Notes: a model not told the origin generated them from the sequence alone. 64,000 nt of DNA from Allonocardiopsis opalescens (GCF_003002095.1 NZ_PVZC01000004.1:372001-436000); one strand, 5' to 3'; counted from the stretch's first letter, positions 18,158 through 27,183 are shown. Translations and numbers: made by a program.

Positions 18158-19132
18158 TCACAGCCAGTCGCGCCGCTTGAACTGGGCGTAGACGATGACG
18201 CCGCTGGCCGCCAGCAGCACCACCGCCATGACCACCCCCCACCCCCGGCCGGTGCCGGGGTAGGGCACGTTCATGCCGAAGAAGCCGGTGAGGGCGGTGG
18301 GGACCGCGATGATCGCCGCCCAGCCGGTGACGCGTTTGACGATGATGTTGGTGCGGTCGGCGCGCAGGCTCACGTCGGTGTCGAGGACGGACACCACCAT
18401 CTCGCGCAGCGCGTCGCTGGCCGACACGGCGTAGGCGGCGCGGTCGTGCAGGTCGCGGTAGTAGGGCAGCGGGTCGGCGCCCAGCACCTCGGCGCCGTGG
18501 CGCTGCAGGTCGTCCACGAGTTGCTCCAGCGGCAGCAGGCCGCGGCGCAGCCGCAGCAGCGAGCGGCGGATGGCGTAGCAGCGGCGCTGCACCGCGCCGC
18601 TGGGCGGGGCGGTGGCGGCGAACAGGTCGCCCTCCACGTCCTCGGCGCGCTCGTCCAGGTCGCGCAGCGCGGTGTGGTAGCGCTCCAGCACCCAGTCCAG
18701 CAGCGCGTGCAGCAGGAAGGCCGTGGTGGTGCCGCCTATGGACGCGGGCGCGGGCCCCTGCCAGCGCTCCACGACCTCGGCCAGGTCGACGGCGTCGCCG
18801 TCGCGGACGGTGACGAGCACCCGGCGACCGACCAGGACGGTCAGTGCGGGGGGCGCGTGGTGGGCGTCGCCGGCGGGGGGTGTGCGCACGTCCAGGGCGA
18901 GCAGGCCGCGGTAGTGGGCCAGGCCGGGGCGGCGGTGGGGCAGGCGGGCGTTGGAGCGGGCGAGGTCGTGCAGGTCGATCTGGGCGGACAGGGTGCGCCA
19001 GGCGGCGTCGTCGCCGCGGTCGAGGTCGGCCCAGGCGGTGGCGCGGGGGTCGGCGGCCAGCCGGTCGGCCAGCTGAGCGAGCGGGAAGTCGGCGGGTGCC
19101 GCGTCCGTGCCGTACAGGCGGGTGCGCGCCAT
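18158..19132 (-). CDS. CorA-family magnesium/divalent cation channel
   Basis: This 324-residue protein has a long acidic cytoplasmic domain rich in helices, then two C-terminal membrane helices. The pore signature GMN sits in FFGMNVPYPG, between helix 1 (WAAIIAVPTALTGFF) and helix 2 (VVMAVVLLAASGVIVY). The C-terminus ends in basic residues (KRRDWL), which is typical. It forms a pentameric Mg2+ (or Co2+/Ni2+) channel in the cytoplasmic membrane. Confidence 0.93.
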   Translation of the reverse strand: MARTRLYGTDAAPADFPLAQLADRLAADPRATAWADLDRGDDAAWRTLSAQIDLHDLARSNARLPHRRPGLAHYRGLLALDVRTPPAGDAHHAPPALTVLVGRRVLVTVRDGDAVDLAEVVERWQGPAPASIGGTTTAFLLHALLDWVLERYHTALRDLDERAEDVEGDLFAATAPPSGAVQRRCYAIRRSLLRLRRGLLPLEQLVDDLQRHGAEVLGADPLPYYRDLHDRAAYAVSASDALREMVVSVLDTDVSLRADRTNIIVKRVTGWAAIIAVPTALTGFFGMNVPYPGTGRGWGVVMAVVLLAASGVIVYAQFKRRDWL

Positions 19133-19210
19133 GGCCGCCAGCCTAGGCGCCGGCCGGCGCGCACGGGCGGCGCGACACCCGGGGACGGCCCAGGTCAGGC
19201 GGGTGGGGCG

Positions 19211-19239
19211 GGGGAGGCCGCCCCCGTGGCGGCCTCCCC
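19211..19239 (-). terminator. Terminator after the MMPL gene
   Basis: This is a perfect 12-bp stem (GGGGAGGCCGCC at 19211-19222, complement at 19228-19239) with a 5-nt loop, 15 nt past the MMPL stop. Confidence 0.85.
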
Positions 19240-19253
19240 CGTGGTGGCGGGTG

Positions 19254-21533
19254 TCAGGGCGCGCCCGCGGGCACCCGCTCGCCGGTGGGCGGGGCGGGGG
19301 CGGGGTCGGCCTCGCTGATCCCGAAGCGCTCGTGCAGCCGCCGCAGCGGCGCGGGCGCCCACCAGTTGGCGCGCCCGGCCAGCCGCATGAACGCCGGGAC
19401 CAGCACCGCGCGGATCACGGTGGCGTCCACCAGGATCGCCAGGGCCAGGCCCAGGCCCATCATCTGCAGGTACATCACGTCAGAGGTGGCGTAGGCGGCG
19501 AAGGACACCGCCAGGATGGCGGCGGCCGCCGAGATGAGGGGGCCGCTGCGCTGCAGGCCCAGCGCCACCGAGGCGGTGTTGTCGCCGGTGCGGTCGTACT
19601 CCTCCTTGATGCGGGCGAGCATGAACACCTCGTAGTCCATCGACAGCCCGTAGGCGATGCAGAACATCAGGATCGGGATGGAGGACTCCAGGGTGCCGGT
19701 GGGGGTGAAGCCGATCAGGCCGGCCAGGTTGCCCTCCTGGAAGACCCACACCAGCGCGCCGAACATCGCCGCCAGGCTCAGCAGGTTCAGCACGGTGGCC
19801 TTCAGCGGGATCAGCAGGCTGCCCGACAGCAGGAACAGGATCACGAAGGTGAGGGCCAGGATCACCCCCAGCAGCAGCGGCAGCCGCTCCACGACGGAGT
19901 CGCGGTAGTCGGTGAGGTTGGCCGGGCTGCCGCCGACCAGCACCGGGGCGGGCGCCTCCACGGCGCGCACCCGGTCCACCAGGCCGAAGGGGTCGGCCTC
20001 CAGGCCGGCCAGCTCCGGGACGGCCGACACCCAGGCGGCGTCCTGGCGGGTGAAGCGCTCGGCGTCGGCCGGGGTGGGGGCGCGGTGCAGGGCGCCGTCG
20101 CGGAAGGTGCCGGCCGCCGAGTCCACCTGGGCGATCCCCTCCACCCGCGACAGCTCGCGGGCGTAGTCGGCCAGCTGCCGGGGGCCGGTGGCGGAGGTGT
20201 CGGGCGCCACGATGTGCAGGGCGTCCATCTCCTCGGCGTGGAAGCCGGCCCTGATCTGGTCCTGGACCTGGCGGGCGGCGGCGTGCTCGGGCAGGATCCG
20301 GTCGTCGGGCAGCCCGAAGCGCAGCCCCAGCGCGGGGGCGCCCAGCACCCCCAGCAGCACCACCGCGGCGGTGCCGGCCGCGACCGGGCGGCGCATCACC
20401 GCGGCCGCGGTGCGCGCCCACACGCCCGACGTCCCGTCGGCGGCCTCGGGTGGGCGGGTGTGGCGGCGGGGGGCGAACAGGCCGCCCAGGGCGCCGCGGC
20501 CCAGCATTCCCAGCAGCGCCGGCAGCACCAGCAGCGCGCCGGCCGCCGCGCACACCGCCACCGCGATTCCGGCGTAGGCGAAGGACCGCAGGAAGGCGAA
20601 GGGCAGCGCGAGCAGGACGGCCAGCGACGCGGCGACGGTCGCGGCGCTGAACAGCACCGTGCGCCCGGCGGTGCGCACCGTCGTCTCCACGGCCGCGGCC
20701 ACCTGCGCGCCGCGGCGCAGCTCCTCGCGGTAGCGGGCGATGACGAACAGGCAGTAGTCCACGCCCAGGCCCAGACCCATCAGCAGGGTCAGGTTCAGGG
20801 CGAAGGTGGAGACGTCCACCAGCGCGGTCACCGGGCGCAGCACCGCCAGGGTCGCCGTCATCGTCAGCACCGCCAAGCCCAGCGGCAGCAGGGCCAGGCG
20901 CACGTGGCGCAGCAGCACCAGCAGCAGCACGAACACGGCCGGGAAGACGATCATCTCGGCGCGCACGAAGTCGGCGGTGGACAGCTCGGTGATCTCCCGC
21001 GACGCCTCCTCCCCGCCGCCCACGCCCACGGTGTAGGCGCCGGTGTCGCGGGTGAAGGCGGGGGTCAGCTCGGGCAGCACCTCGCGGCGCACGGTGTTCA
21101 CGTCGCCGGGCAGGTGCGCCACGATCAGCGCGCTGGCGCCGTCGGCGCTGCGCATGGCGGGGCTTTCCTGGCGCGTCCAGTAGGAGTAGGCCTCGCCCAC
21201 CCCCTCGAAGGCGGCCAGCTCGGCGGTGAGGGCGCGCCCGGCCTCGGCCATGGCGGGGTCGTCGACGCTGCCGGAGGCGGCGGTGACGACGAGCACCACG
21301 TTGGGGGCGGCGGTGTCGAAGCGGGCGGCCAGCTCCTGGGCGGAGCGGTCGGATTCGGAGCCGGGCGCCTCGAAGCGGGCCAGGCCCAGCGCGCCGACGG
21401 TGGGGGCGCCCAGGACGGCGGTGGCGACCAGCACCAGCAGGGCCGCCACCACCGCGGTGCGGCGCCTGCGGTACAGCAGCCGGCCCAGGCGGGCCAGCAC
21501 GGCCCGGGAGGGGGCGGCTTGGGAGGGGTTCAC
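19254..21533 (-). CDS. MMPL/RND-family exporter
   Basis: This 759-residue integral membrane protein has two similar halves. Each has one membrane helix, an extracytoplasmic loop and a block of five helices. The first block holds GLGLGVDYCLFVIARYREE and the second AYGLSMDYEVFMLARIKEEY, the paired Asp/Tyr motifs used for proton coupling. Members export lipids, siderophores or drugs by proton antiport. The GTG at 21533 faces a divergent TetR gene across a 162-bp region with repeated operator-like sites, so control by that repressor is very likely. The cargo is unknown. Confidence 0.92.
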   Translation of the reverse strand: MNPSQAAPSRAVLARLGRLLYRRRRTAVVAALLVLVATAVLGAPTVGALGLARFEAPGSESDRSAQELAARFDTAAPNVVLVVTAASGSVDDPAMAEAGRALTAELAAFEGVGEAYSYWTRQESPAMRSADGASALIVAHLPGDVNTVRREVLPELTPAFTRDTGAYTVGVGGGEEASREITELSTADFVRAEMIVFPAVFVLLLVLLRHVRLALLPLGLAVLTMTATLAVLRPVTALVDVSTFALNLTLLMGLGLGVDYCLFVIARYREELRRGAQVAAAVETTVRTAGRTVLFSAATVAASLAVLLALPFAFLRSFAYAGIAVAVCAAAGALLVLPALLGMLGRGALGGLFAPRRHTRPPEAADGTSGVWARTAAAVMRRPVAAGTAAVVLLGVLGAPALGLRFGLPDDRILPEHAAARQVQDQIRAGFHAEEMDALHIVAPDTSATGPRQLADYARELSRVEGIAQVDSAAGTFRDGALHRAPTPADAERFTRQDAAWVSAVPELAGLEADPFGLVDRVRAVEAPAPVLVGGSPANLTDYRDSVVERLPLLLGVILALTFVILFLLSGSLLIPLKATVLNLLSLAAMFGALVWVFQEGNLAGLIGFTPTGTLESSIPILMFCIAYGLSMDYEVFMLARIKEEYDRTGDNTASVALGLQRSGPLISAAAAILAVSFAAYATSDVMYLQMMGLGLALAILVDATVIRAVLVPAFMRLAGRANWWAPAPLRRLHERFGISEADPAPAPPTGERVPAGAP

Positions 21534-21628
21534 GGCGGTCGGGGCTCCTCGCGGCGAAACGGTCCAGGAGGGGGCGGGATGGGGCGGCGTGTGGGCTCCG
21601 GCTCCGGGCCCGCCCGCAAAAGGCGATA

Positions 21629-21672
21629 GATTGCTCGTGTTCGCTCCGAAAATACGAGCGATTGCTCGTGTT
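21629..21672. promoter_or_regulatory. Operator repeats between the MMPL and TetR genes
   Basis: The 13-nt element GATTGCTCGTGTT occurs twice in the same direction (21629-21641 and 21660-21672), 31 bp apart, about three helical turns. The second copy is part of a perfect inverted repeat ACGAGC-GATT-GCTCGT at 21654-21669. This AT-richer block sits in the middle of the divergent promoters and is the likely TetR binding site. Confidence 0.7.
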
Positions 21673-21695
21673 AGTCAAGGTGCCAAGGTGGTGGC

Positions 21696-22331
21696 ATGCC
21701 CGACAACGCATCCGGCCCCGCCCCGGCCGTGCGCCGCCAGCGGCGCGGCCTGCGGCGGATGGAGGAGATCCTCGACGCCGCCGAGGCCGTCATCGCCGAG
21801 GTCGGCTACGAGGAGGCCGGCACCAACGCCATCGCCGCACGCGCCGGCGTCTCGCCCGGCTCCCTCTACCAGTTCTTCCGCAACAAGGGCGAGATCCTGG
21901 ACGCCCTGATGCCCCGCTACATCGAGCAGTCGCGCACCTTCTGGGCCGAGCAGCTGGGCCCTGAGGCCGCCCGGCTGCCCATGGCCGAGGTCGTCGACCG
22001 CACGCTGCGCGCCGCGATCGCCCTCAAGGACGCCCGCCCCGCCTTCTGGGTGCTCTCCCACGGCTCGGCCACCTCGCCCCGCCTGGCCGCCGCCTCCGCC
22101 GAACTGCGCGCCGAGACCGCCGCCCGCCTGGCCGCGGTACTGGCCGCCCGCGCCCCCCACGTGCCCGCCGCCGACCTCGACGTCGCCGCCCACATCGCCC
22201 TGGCCGCCGCCCGCGCCGTGCTGCCGATGACCCTGGGCGCCGACGCGGGCCGCCGCGACGCCGTCATCGCCGGACTGCGCGCCATGCTCACCGGCTACCT
22301 GGAGTCCGCCACCGCGGGGCGCGACGAGTGA
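21696..22331 (+). CDS. TetR-family repressor, probable regulator of the MMPL exporter
   Basis: This is a 211-residue protein. The N-terminal three-helix DNA-binding domain includes ILDAAEAVIAEVGYEEAG and the helix-turn-helix NAIAARAGVSPGSLYQFFRNKGEIL. The C-terminal domain (about residues 75-205) is a helical ligand pocket of no recognisable subfamily. It starts at ATG 21696. It is divergent from the MMPL gene, and the shared intergenic region carries repeated sites. This arrangement normally means autorepression plus derepression of the pump by its substrate. Confidence 0.92.
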   Translation: MPDNASGPAPAVRRQRRGLRRMEEILDAAEAVIAEVGYEEAGTNAIAARAGVSPGSLYQFFRNKGEILDALMPRYIEQSRTFWAEQLGPEAARLPMAEVVDRTLRAAIALKDARPAFWVLSHGSATSPRLAAASAELRAETAARLAAVLAARAPHVPAADLDVAAHIALAAARAVLPMTLGADAGRRDAVIAGLRAMLTGYLESATAGRDE

Positions 22332-22509
22332 ACCGCGCGGGCCGTGCTAGAGTCGGTCCAGTTGCAGTCGCTGATTTCGCTTGTACCCCAGGGCGCGCCC
22401 GCGGAGTTCTTTGACCAGCGGGCTTTCTTCTTCTCCGGAGGCAGATCCCGCAGCAACGGCCGGTCGGCACAGTGCGGGCCGGGATCTGGATCACATGGAG
22501 ATACCGAAT
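22332..22509 (+). promoter_or_regulatory. Long leader of the cold-shock gene
   Basis: The 178 bp before the cold-shock start code for nothing I recognise. They hold a TAGAGT hexamer (22348-22353) that could serve as a -10 and a pyrimidine-rich stretch (22424-22437). Long structured 5' leaders are usual for cspA-type genes. Confidence 0.45.
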
Positions 22510-22713
22510 ATGGCGCAGGGCACCGTGAAGTGGTTCAACGGCGAGAAGGGCTTCGGCTTCATCAGCCAGGACGACGGCGGACCGGACGTTTTCGTCCACT
22601 TCAGCAACATCGTCGGCACCGGCTTCAAGAACCTCGAAGAGAACCAGCGGGTGGAGTACACCGTCACGCAGGGCCCCAAGGGCCCGCAGGCGGAGAGCGT
22701 CACCGGCATCTGA
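22510..22713 (+). CDS. Cold-shock protein, CspA family
   Basis: This 67-residue single OB-fold protein begins [18 protein letters not shown]. It has both RNA-binding motifs (GFGFI as RNP1 and DVFVHF as RNP2) and acts as an RNA chaperone and antiterminator. ATG 22510 is preferred over the in-frame ATG at 22495 because it gives the family N-terminus. A long leader precedes it and a strong terminator follows. Confidence 0.95.
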   Translation: MAQGTVKWFNGEKGFGFISQDDGGPDVFVHFSNIVGTGFKNLEENQRVEYTVTQGPKGPQAESVTGI

Positions 22714-22730
22714 GCCGCTGCTAAGCGCTC

Positions 22731-22770
22731 GCGCGGGGCCCGCCCGGAGAGATCCGGGCGGGCTCCGCGC
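22731..22770 (+). terminator. Strong intrinsic terminator after the cold-shock gene
   Basis: An 18-bp stem (one G-U pair) with a GAGA tetraloop is followed by CCCTTTC. It lies 17 nt after the cold-shock stop. Confidence 0.93.
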
Positions 22771-22837
22771 CCCTTTCTGCGCCCCGGCAACGGCTCGTAC
22801 CATGGGAAGATCCACCACCCCGGCCGAGGAGGACACG

Positions 22838-24322
22838 GTGACCGCACAGCAGGCGGACCCCGCAGGCGACGACGGCGCCCCCCGCTTCCGCGGGCGCAAG
22901 AACGGCGCCTACCGCGAGGTCTCCGACGAACTCGCCGCCTGGATGCGCACCGGCTGGGCCGACACCGAGCGCCGCGACCTCGCCCCCCTCGAACAGGCCC
23001 CCTACGCCGCCAAGCGCCGCGCCGCGCTGTCGGCGCGCTACCCCGGCGAACGCCTCGTCGTCCCCGCCGGGCCGCTGAAGACCCGCTCCAACGACACCGA
23101 GTACCGCTTCCGCGCCGCCAGCGACTACGTCCACCTCACCGGCGACCAGACCCCCGACGCCTGCCTGGTCCTCGAACCCCGCCCCGGCGGCGGCCACGAC
23201 GCCACCGCCTACCTGCTGCCCCGCTCCGACCGCGGCAACGGCGAGTTCTGGCTCGACGGCCAGGGCGAACTGTGGGTCGGGCGCCGCAACAGCCTCACCG
23301 AGGCCGAACGCCTGCTCGGCCTGCCCTGCCGCGACGTGCGCACCCTGCCCGAGGTGCTGCGCGCCGCCGCCCCCGCCCCCGTGCGCGTCGCCCCCGGCCA
23401 CGACCCCGCCCTGGAGGCCGTCCTGGCCGAGGTGCGCCCCGGCACCACCGAGCAGGCCGCCGCCGCCGACACCGAACTCCAGGAATTCCTGCACGACCAG
23501 CGGCTGGTCAAGGACGACTGGGAGATCGGCCAGCTCCAGGCCGCCGTCGACACCACCGTCCGCGGCTTCGCCGACGTCGTGCGCGCCCTGCCCCAGGCCG
23601 TCGCCACCTCCGAGCGCTACATCGAGGGCACCTTCAACCTCCGCGCCCGCGTGGAGGGCAACGACGTCGGCTACAGCACCATCGCCGCCGCCGGCCCCCA
23701 CGCCACCACCCTGCACTGGGTGCACAACGACGGCCCCGTGCGCCCCGGCGAACTGCTGCTGCTGGACGCCGGCGTGGAGACCCACACCCTCTACACCGCC
23801 GACGTCACCCGCACCCTGCCCGTGTCGGGCACCTTCACCCCCGTCCAGCGTCAGGTCTACGACCTCGTGTACGCCGCCCAGCAGGCCGGCATCGACGCCG
23901 TCGCCCCCGGCCGCCCCGTGGCCGACTACCACCGCGCCGCCCAGCGCGTCCTCGCCGAGGGCCTCATCGCCTGGGGCCTGCTGGAAGGCCCGCTGGAACG
24001 CGTCCTCGAACTCGGCCTCCAGCGCCGCTACACCCTGCACGGCACCGGCCACATGCTCGGCCTGGACGTCCACGACTGCGCCGAGGCGCGCACCGACGCC
24101 TACCACGACGGCACCCTCGAACCCGGCATGGCCCTCACCGTCGAACCCGGCCTGTACTTCCAGCCCGACGACCTCACCGTCCCCGAACACCTGCGCGGCA
24201 TCGGCGTGCGCATCGAAGACGACGTCCTGGTCACCCCCGACGGAAACCGGAACCTGTCCGCCGCCCTGCCCCGCACCGCCGACGAGGTCGAGGCGTGGAT
24301 GGCGCAGATCGCGGGAGGGTGA
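22838..24322 (+). CDS. pepP: Xaa-Pro aminopeptidase, PepP family (M24)
   Basis: This 494-residue metallopeptidase releases N-terminal residues that precede proline. An N-terminal AMP_N domain (about 45-190) is followed by the pita-bread catalytic domain. The di-metal ligands are visible: LLLDAGVETHTLYTADVTRT (two Asp), HGTGHMLGLDVHD (His), LTVEPGLYF (Glu) and VRIEDDVLVT (Glu). The GTG at 22838 has GAGGAGG 5 nt upstream and is preferred over the ATG at 22802, which lacks one. Its TGA stop is read in the same frame as a decayed antitoxin sequence directly downstream. Confidence 0.92.
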   Translation: MTAQQADPAGDDGAPRFRGRKNGAYREVSDELAAWMRTGWADTERRDLAPLEQAPYAAKRRAALSARYPGERLVVPAGPLKTRSNDTEYRFRAASDYVHLTGDQTPDACLVLEPRPGGGHDATAYLLPRSDRGNGEFWLDGQGELWVGRRNSLTEAERLLGLPCRDVRTLPEVLRAAAPAPVRVAPGHDPALEAVLAEVRPGTTEQAAAADTELQEFLHDQRLVKDDWEIGQLQAAVDTTVRGFADVVRALPQAVATSERYIEGTFNLRARVEGNDVGYSTIAAAGPHATTLHWVHNDGPVRPGELLLLDAGVETHTLYTADVTRTLPVSGTFTPVQRQVYDLVYAAQQAGIDAVAPGRPVADYHRAAQRVLAEGLIAWGLLEGPLERVLELGLQRRYTLHGTGHMLGLDVHDCAEARTDAYHDGTLEPGMALTVEPGLYFQPDDLTVPEHLRGIGVRIEDDVLVTPDGNRNLSAALPRTADEVEAWMAQIAGG

Positions 24323-24616
24323 TCTGTCTCCGTTGACGCACTCCGGGACCAGGCGACCCGATGGGACGAAGCTGTCCGCAGAGCCGAAGACGGACGGACG
24401 GTGGCGGTCATCGCGCACGGCGAGCACGTGGCCGACGTCGTGCCCTCGGGCCACCTTGAGCAGCTGCGGGAGACCATCGAAGTCCTCACGGACACTGAAG
24501 GCATGCGCGAACTCGCCGAGGCCGAGAAGGCGGTGCAGCGCGGAGACGTCGTACGCGTCGTCGACGCCGTGCGTGCACTACTGAACGAGCGCACGTATGA
24601 CCTCGTCGTGGCCTAA
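24323..24616 (+). pseudogene. Relic of a Phd/YefM-type antitoxin, no start codon and no toxin
   Basis: Directly after the pepP stop, and in the same frame, comes an open stretch of about 97 codons. It reads like a whole Phd/YefM antitoxin: VSVDALRDQATRWDEAV, then GRTVAVIAHGEHVADVVP (the conserved N-terminal DNA-binding half), then a C-terminal toxin-neck region RETIEVLTDTEGM and AEKAVQRGDVVRVVDAVRALL. No ATG, GTG or TTG precedes the DNA-binding half; the first in-frame start is GTG 24401, in its middle. No toxin gene follows, because the next gene is codB on the other strand. The codon use is less GC-biased than in pepP. It could be a relic joined to pepP by a deletion, or be translated by readthrough of the pepP stop. 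Confidence 0.65.
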
Positions 24617-24641
24617 CCGGCACGGCACACCCTGACCGGCC

Positions 24642-25943
24642 TCAGCCCGTCGCCGCCCGCCCCCGCCGCACCGCCTCCACGGCCACGGTTCCCGCCACCG
24701 CGACGGCGATGCCCACCAGCGGGGCGATGAAGAAGCCGGTGGAGTTCGACCACCACGCCGCCGCGCAGGCCAGCGCGTACACGGCCAGGTTCTCCCAGCG
24801 CACCGCGGGCAGGTCCGAGGACTCGGGCAGCCCGGAGCGCCAGCGGCCCAGGAAGTCGCCGATCAGCACCCCGCCCAGCGGCGGGATCAGCACGCCCAGC
24901 CAGGTCAGGTAGTCCAACAGGTGGTCGTAGATGCCGGTCACCGCCAGCAGGGTGCCCGCCGCCACCCCGGCGACCACGAAGGGCTTCTTGGTGCGCGCGT
25001 CGAAGATCTCCGCCCCGGCCACCCCGAAGTTGTAGGCGGTGCTGTCGTTGGTGGTCCAGATGTTGGCGACCAGGAACACCAGGCCCCACACCACCAGCCC
25101 CAGCTGGTACAGCACCAGTACGAAGTCGCCCTCGCCGAAGGCCAGGGCGCCGATCGCGCCGCAGAACAGCATCAGGAACTGGCCCGCCAGGAAGGCCAAC
25201 AGGCAGGCCCAGAACCCGGCCGCCGGGGTGCGGGCGAAGCGCGTCCAGTTGGGCGCCTGGGTGCCGCCCGAGGCGAAGGTGCCCACGATGATCGTGATGG
25301 CCGCCGTCACCGGCATCGAGGCGCTCGGCTCGATCGCGGCCAGCCCCGCCGGGCCGCCCGCCGCGGGTACCGCCCGCACCGTCACCCACCCGGCCAGCAC
25401 CAGCAGCAGCGGCACCGACACCACCGACAGCCAGTACATGCCCTGGTAGCCGATGTAGGCGGTGGCGCCCATCACCACGCCGCCCACCACCATCAGCACC
25501 GCCACGACCGTCGGGTCCTGCCAGCCGAAAGCCTGCGCGGTCAGCAGCGCCAACGTGGCCACCGACACCCCGTACCAGCCCACCTGGGTGCCGCCCAGCA
25601 GCACCGACGCCAGCTTGGCGCCGCCGCGGCCGAAGGCGTAGCGGCTCATCATCACCGTCGTCAGGCTGTGGCGGGCGCCGATCCAGCCGATCACCCCCAC
25701 GTACAGCCCCAGCAGCGCGCTGCCCGCCGCCAGTACGCCCATCAGCGGCCAGAACGCGAAGCCGGTGCCGACCTGGGCGCCGGCGATCATGGTGGGGGTG
25801 AACAGGGTGAAGCCGACCAGGACCACGGCCAGGGAGAACAGCGACTTGCGGGCGTGGCGGGGGACCGGCTCGACCGGGTAGTCGGGATCGACGGGAGTCC
25901 CCGCCGCGCCTCTGTCGGTGTCCGTGCCGGGGTCGCCGGTCAT
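24642..25943 (-). CDS. codB: Cytosine permease, NCS1 family (CodB-like)
   Basis: This is a 433-residue transporter with about twelve membrane helices. NCS1 features include VGFTLFTPTMIAGAQVG in helix 1, FGRGGAKLASVLLGG in the following loop and IWTTNDSTAYNFG in the helix 8 region. The ATG at 25943 overlaps the stop of the upstream deaminase gene (ATGA), so the two are translationally coupled. That coupling points to cytosine or a related base as substrate; NCS1 members also carry purines, allantoin and thiamine precursors. Confidence 0.88.
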   Translation of the reverse strand: MTGDPGTDTDRGAAGTPVDPDYPVEPVPRHARKSLFSLAVVLVGFTLFTPTMIAGAQVGTGFAFWPLMGVLAAGSALLGLYVGVIGWIGARHSLTTVMMSRYAFGRGGAKLASVLLGGTQVGWYGVSVATLALLTAQAFGWQDPTVVAVLMVVGGVVMGATAYIGYQGMYWLSVVSVPLLLVLAGWVTVRAVPAAGGPAGLAAIEPSASMPVTAAITIIVGTFASGGTQAPNWTRFARTPAAGFWACLLAFLAGQFLMLFCGAIGALAFGEGDFVLVLYQLGLVVWGLVFLVANIWTTNDSTAYNFGVAGAEIFDARTKKPFVVAGVAAGTLLAVTGIYDHLLDYLTWLGVLIPPLGGVLIGDFLGRWRSGLPESSDLPAVRWENLAVYALACAAAWWSNSTGFFIAPLVGIAVAVAGTVAVEAVRRGRAATG

Positions 25944-26422
25944 CGCGTTCCCTCTCCGTCCTCGGCGCCGTCCACGCCGATGTCCTCGAACCACAGCTCG
26001 GGGCGCTGCTCGATGAACTCGCTCATCAGCCGCACGCAGCGCTCGTCGTCGAGCACCACGACCTCCACGCCGTGCTCGGCGAGCCAGTCGTGGCCGCCGT
26101 GGAAGGTGCGCGCCTCGCCGATGACCAACCGCGAGATGCCGAACTGGCGGACCAGGCCCGAGCAGTACCAGCACGGCGACAGGGTGGTCACCATCGTGGT
26201 GCCCCGGTAGGTGCGCTGGCGGCCGGCGTCGCGGAAGGCGGCGGTCTCCCCGTGCACCGAGGGGTCGCCGTCCTGCACCCTGCGGTTGCGGCCGCGCCCC
26301 AGCACCGCGCCGTCGGCGCCGACCAGGGCCGCCCCGATCGGGACGCCACCCTCGGCGCGGCCGCGTTCGGCCTCGGCGACGGCGACGTCCAGCCAGGCGC
26401 GGAAGTCGGGGGCGGCGGGCAT
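25940..26422 (-). CDS. Cytosine deaminase, small zinc enzyme of the Fcy1/CDA fold
   Basis: This 160-residue cytidine-deaminase-fold protein has zinc ligands and catalytic Glu in DPSVHGETAAFRD (His and Glu) and SPCWYCSG (two Cys). The HGE form and the C-terminal acidic tail (ELWFEDIGVDG) match the yeast-type cytosine deaminase group rather than tRNA adenosine deaminase. It converts cytosine to uracil and ammonia for pyrimidine salvage. The ATG at 26422 follows TTGGAG. It forms an operon with the CodB-like permease. Confidence 0.88.
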   Translation of the reverse strand: MPAAPDFRAWLDVAVAEAERGRAEGGVPIGAALVGADGAVLGRGRNRRVQDGDPSVHGETAAFRDAGRQRTYRGTTMVTTLSPCWYCSGLVRQFGISRLVIGEARTFHGGHDWLAEHGVEVVVLDDERCVRLMSEFIEQRPELWFEDIGVDGAEDGEGTR

Positions 26423-26449
26423 GGTCGCTCCAAACAGGTGGTGGGTGGG

Positions 26450-26467
26450 CCGGTGCGGCGGCACCGG
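26450..26467 (-). promoter_or_regulatory. Hairpin/palindrome in the codA leader
   Basis: CCGGTGC-GGCG-GCACCGG lies 27 nt before the deaminase start and next to an AT-richer patch (26468-26476). It could be a regulator site or a leader hairpin for the codA-codB pair. No regulator gene is adjacent. Confidence 0.4.
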
Positions 26468-26517
26468 AAAACTAGTGGATCTTGTGGCGGCGCAGGTGAC
26501 GCGGGTGTTAACTCGGT

Positions 26518-27183
26518 TCAGGCCGCATCTGCGCGCTCGCTGTAGCCCTCGGCCGGGGGCTGGCCCGACAGCTCCCCGATCGCGGCCATCACCCGGTCGG
26601 TGACCTCGCGTCGGGCGCGCCCCGCCGGCATGGAGTCGTAGCCGGTGAAGGTCAGCGGGGCGCCGAAGCGGATCCGGATCGGCGCGATGCGCGGCAGCCG
26701 GGCGCCCACGGGCTGGATCTTCTCGGTGCCCGACAGCGCGACGGGCACCACCGGCGCGCCCGAGGACAGCGCCAGGAAGGCCACCCCCGTGCGGCCCCGG
26801 TACAGGCGGCCGTCGCGCGAGCGGGTGCCCTCGGGGTAGATCCCGAACGCCTGCCCGGCCTCCAGCACCTTCAGCCCCTCGCGCAGCGCCGCCATCGCGT
26901 CGCGCCCGGTGCCGCGCTGCACCGGCACCGCGCCCAGCGAGGCGAACACCCACCGCGACAGCGCGCCCTTGACACCCGCGCCGTCGAAGTACTCGGCCTT
27001 GGCCAGGAAGCGCACCCGCCGGGGGACCGCGAGCGGGATCACCACGCTGTCGACGAAGGACAGGTGGTTGCTGGCCAGGATCACCGGACCGGCGGCCGGG
27101 ATGTGGTGCAGGCCCTCGATGGCCGGCCGGTACACCGCCCGGCCCAGCACCGACCCCACCCGGCGGCTCAGCTCGTAGAACAC
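26518..27183 (-). CDS. 1-Acyl-sn-glycerol-3-phosphate acyltransferase, PlsC family (second copy)
   Basis: This is a 221-residue acyltransferase with the HX4D motif NHLSFVD, the glycerol-phosphate motif YPEGTRSRDGRLYRG and VPVVPVALSG. The GTG start at 27183 gives MFYELSRRVG, a usual N-terminus for actinobacterial PlsC. It resembles the copy at 15144-15830. It lies upstream of codA on the same strand with a 95-bp gap that looks like a promoter region, so it is probably a separate unit. Confidence 0.92.
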   Translation of the reverse strand: MFYELSRRVGSVLGRAVYRPAIEGLHHIPAAGPVILASNHLSFVDSVVIPLAVPRRVRFLAKAEYFDGAGVKGALSRWVFASLGAVPVQRGTGRDAMAALREGLKVLEAGQAFGIYPEGTRSRDGRLYRGRTGVAFLALSSGAPVVPVALSGTEKIQPVGARLPRIAPIRIRFGAPLTFTGYDSMPAGRARREVTDRVMAAIGELSGQPPAEGYSERADAA

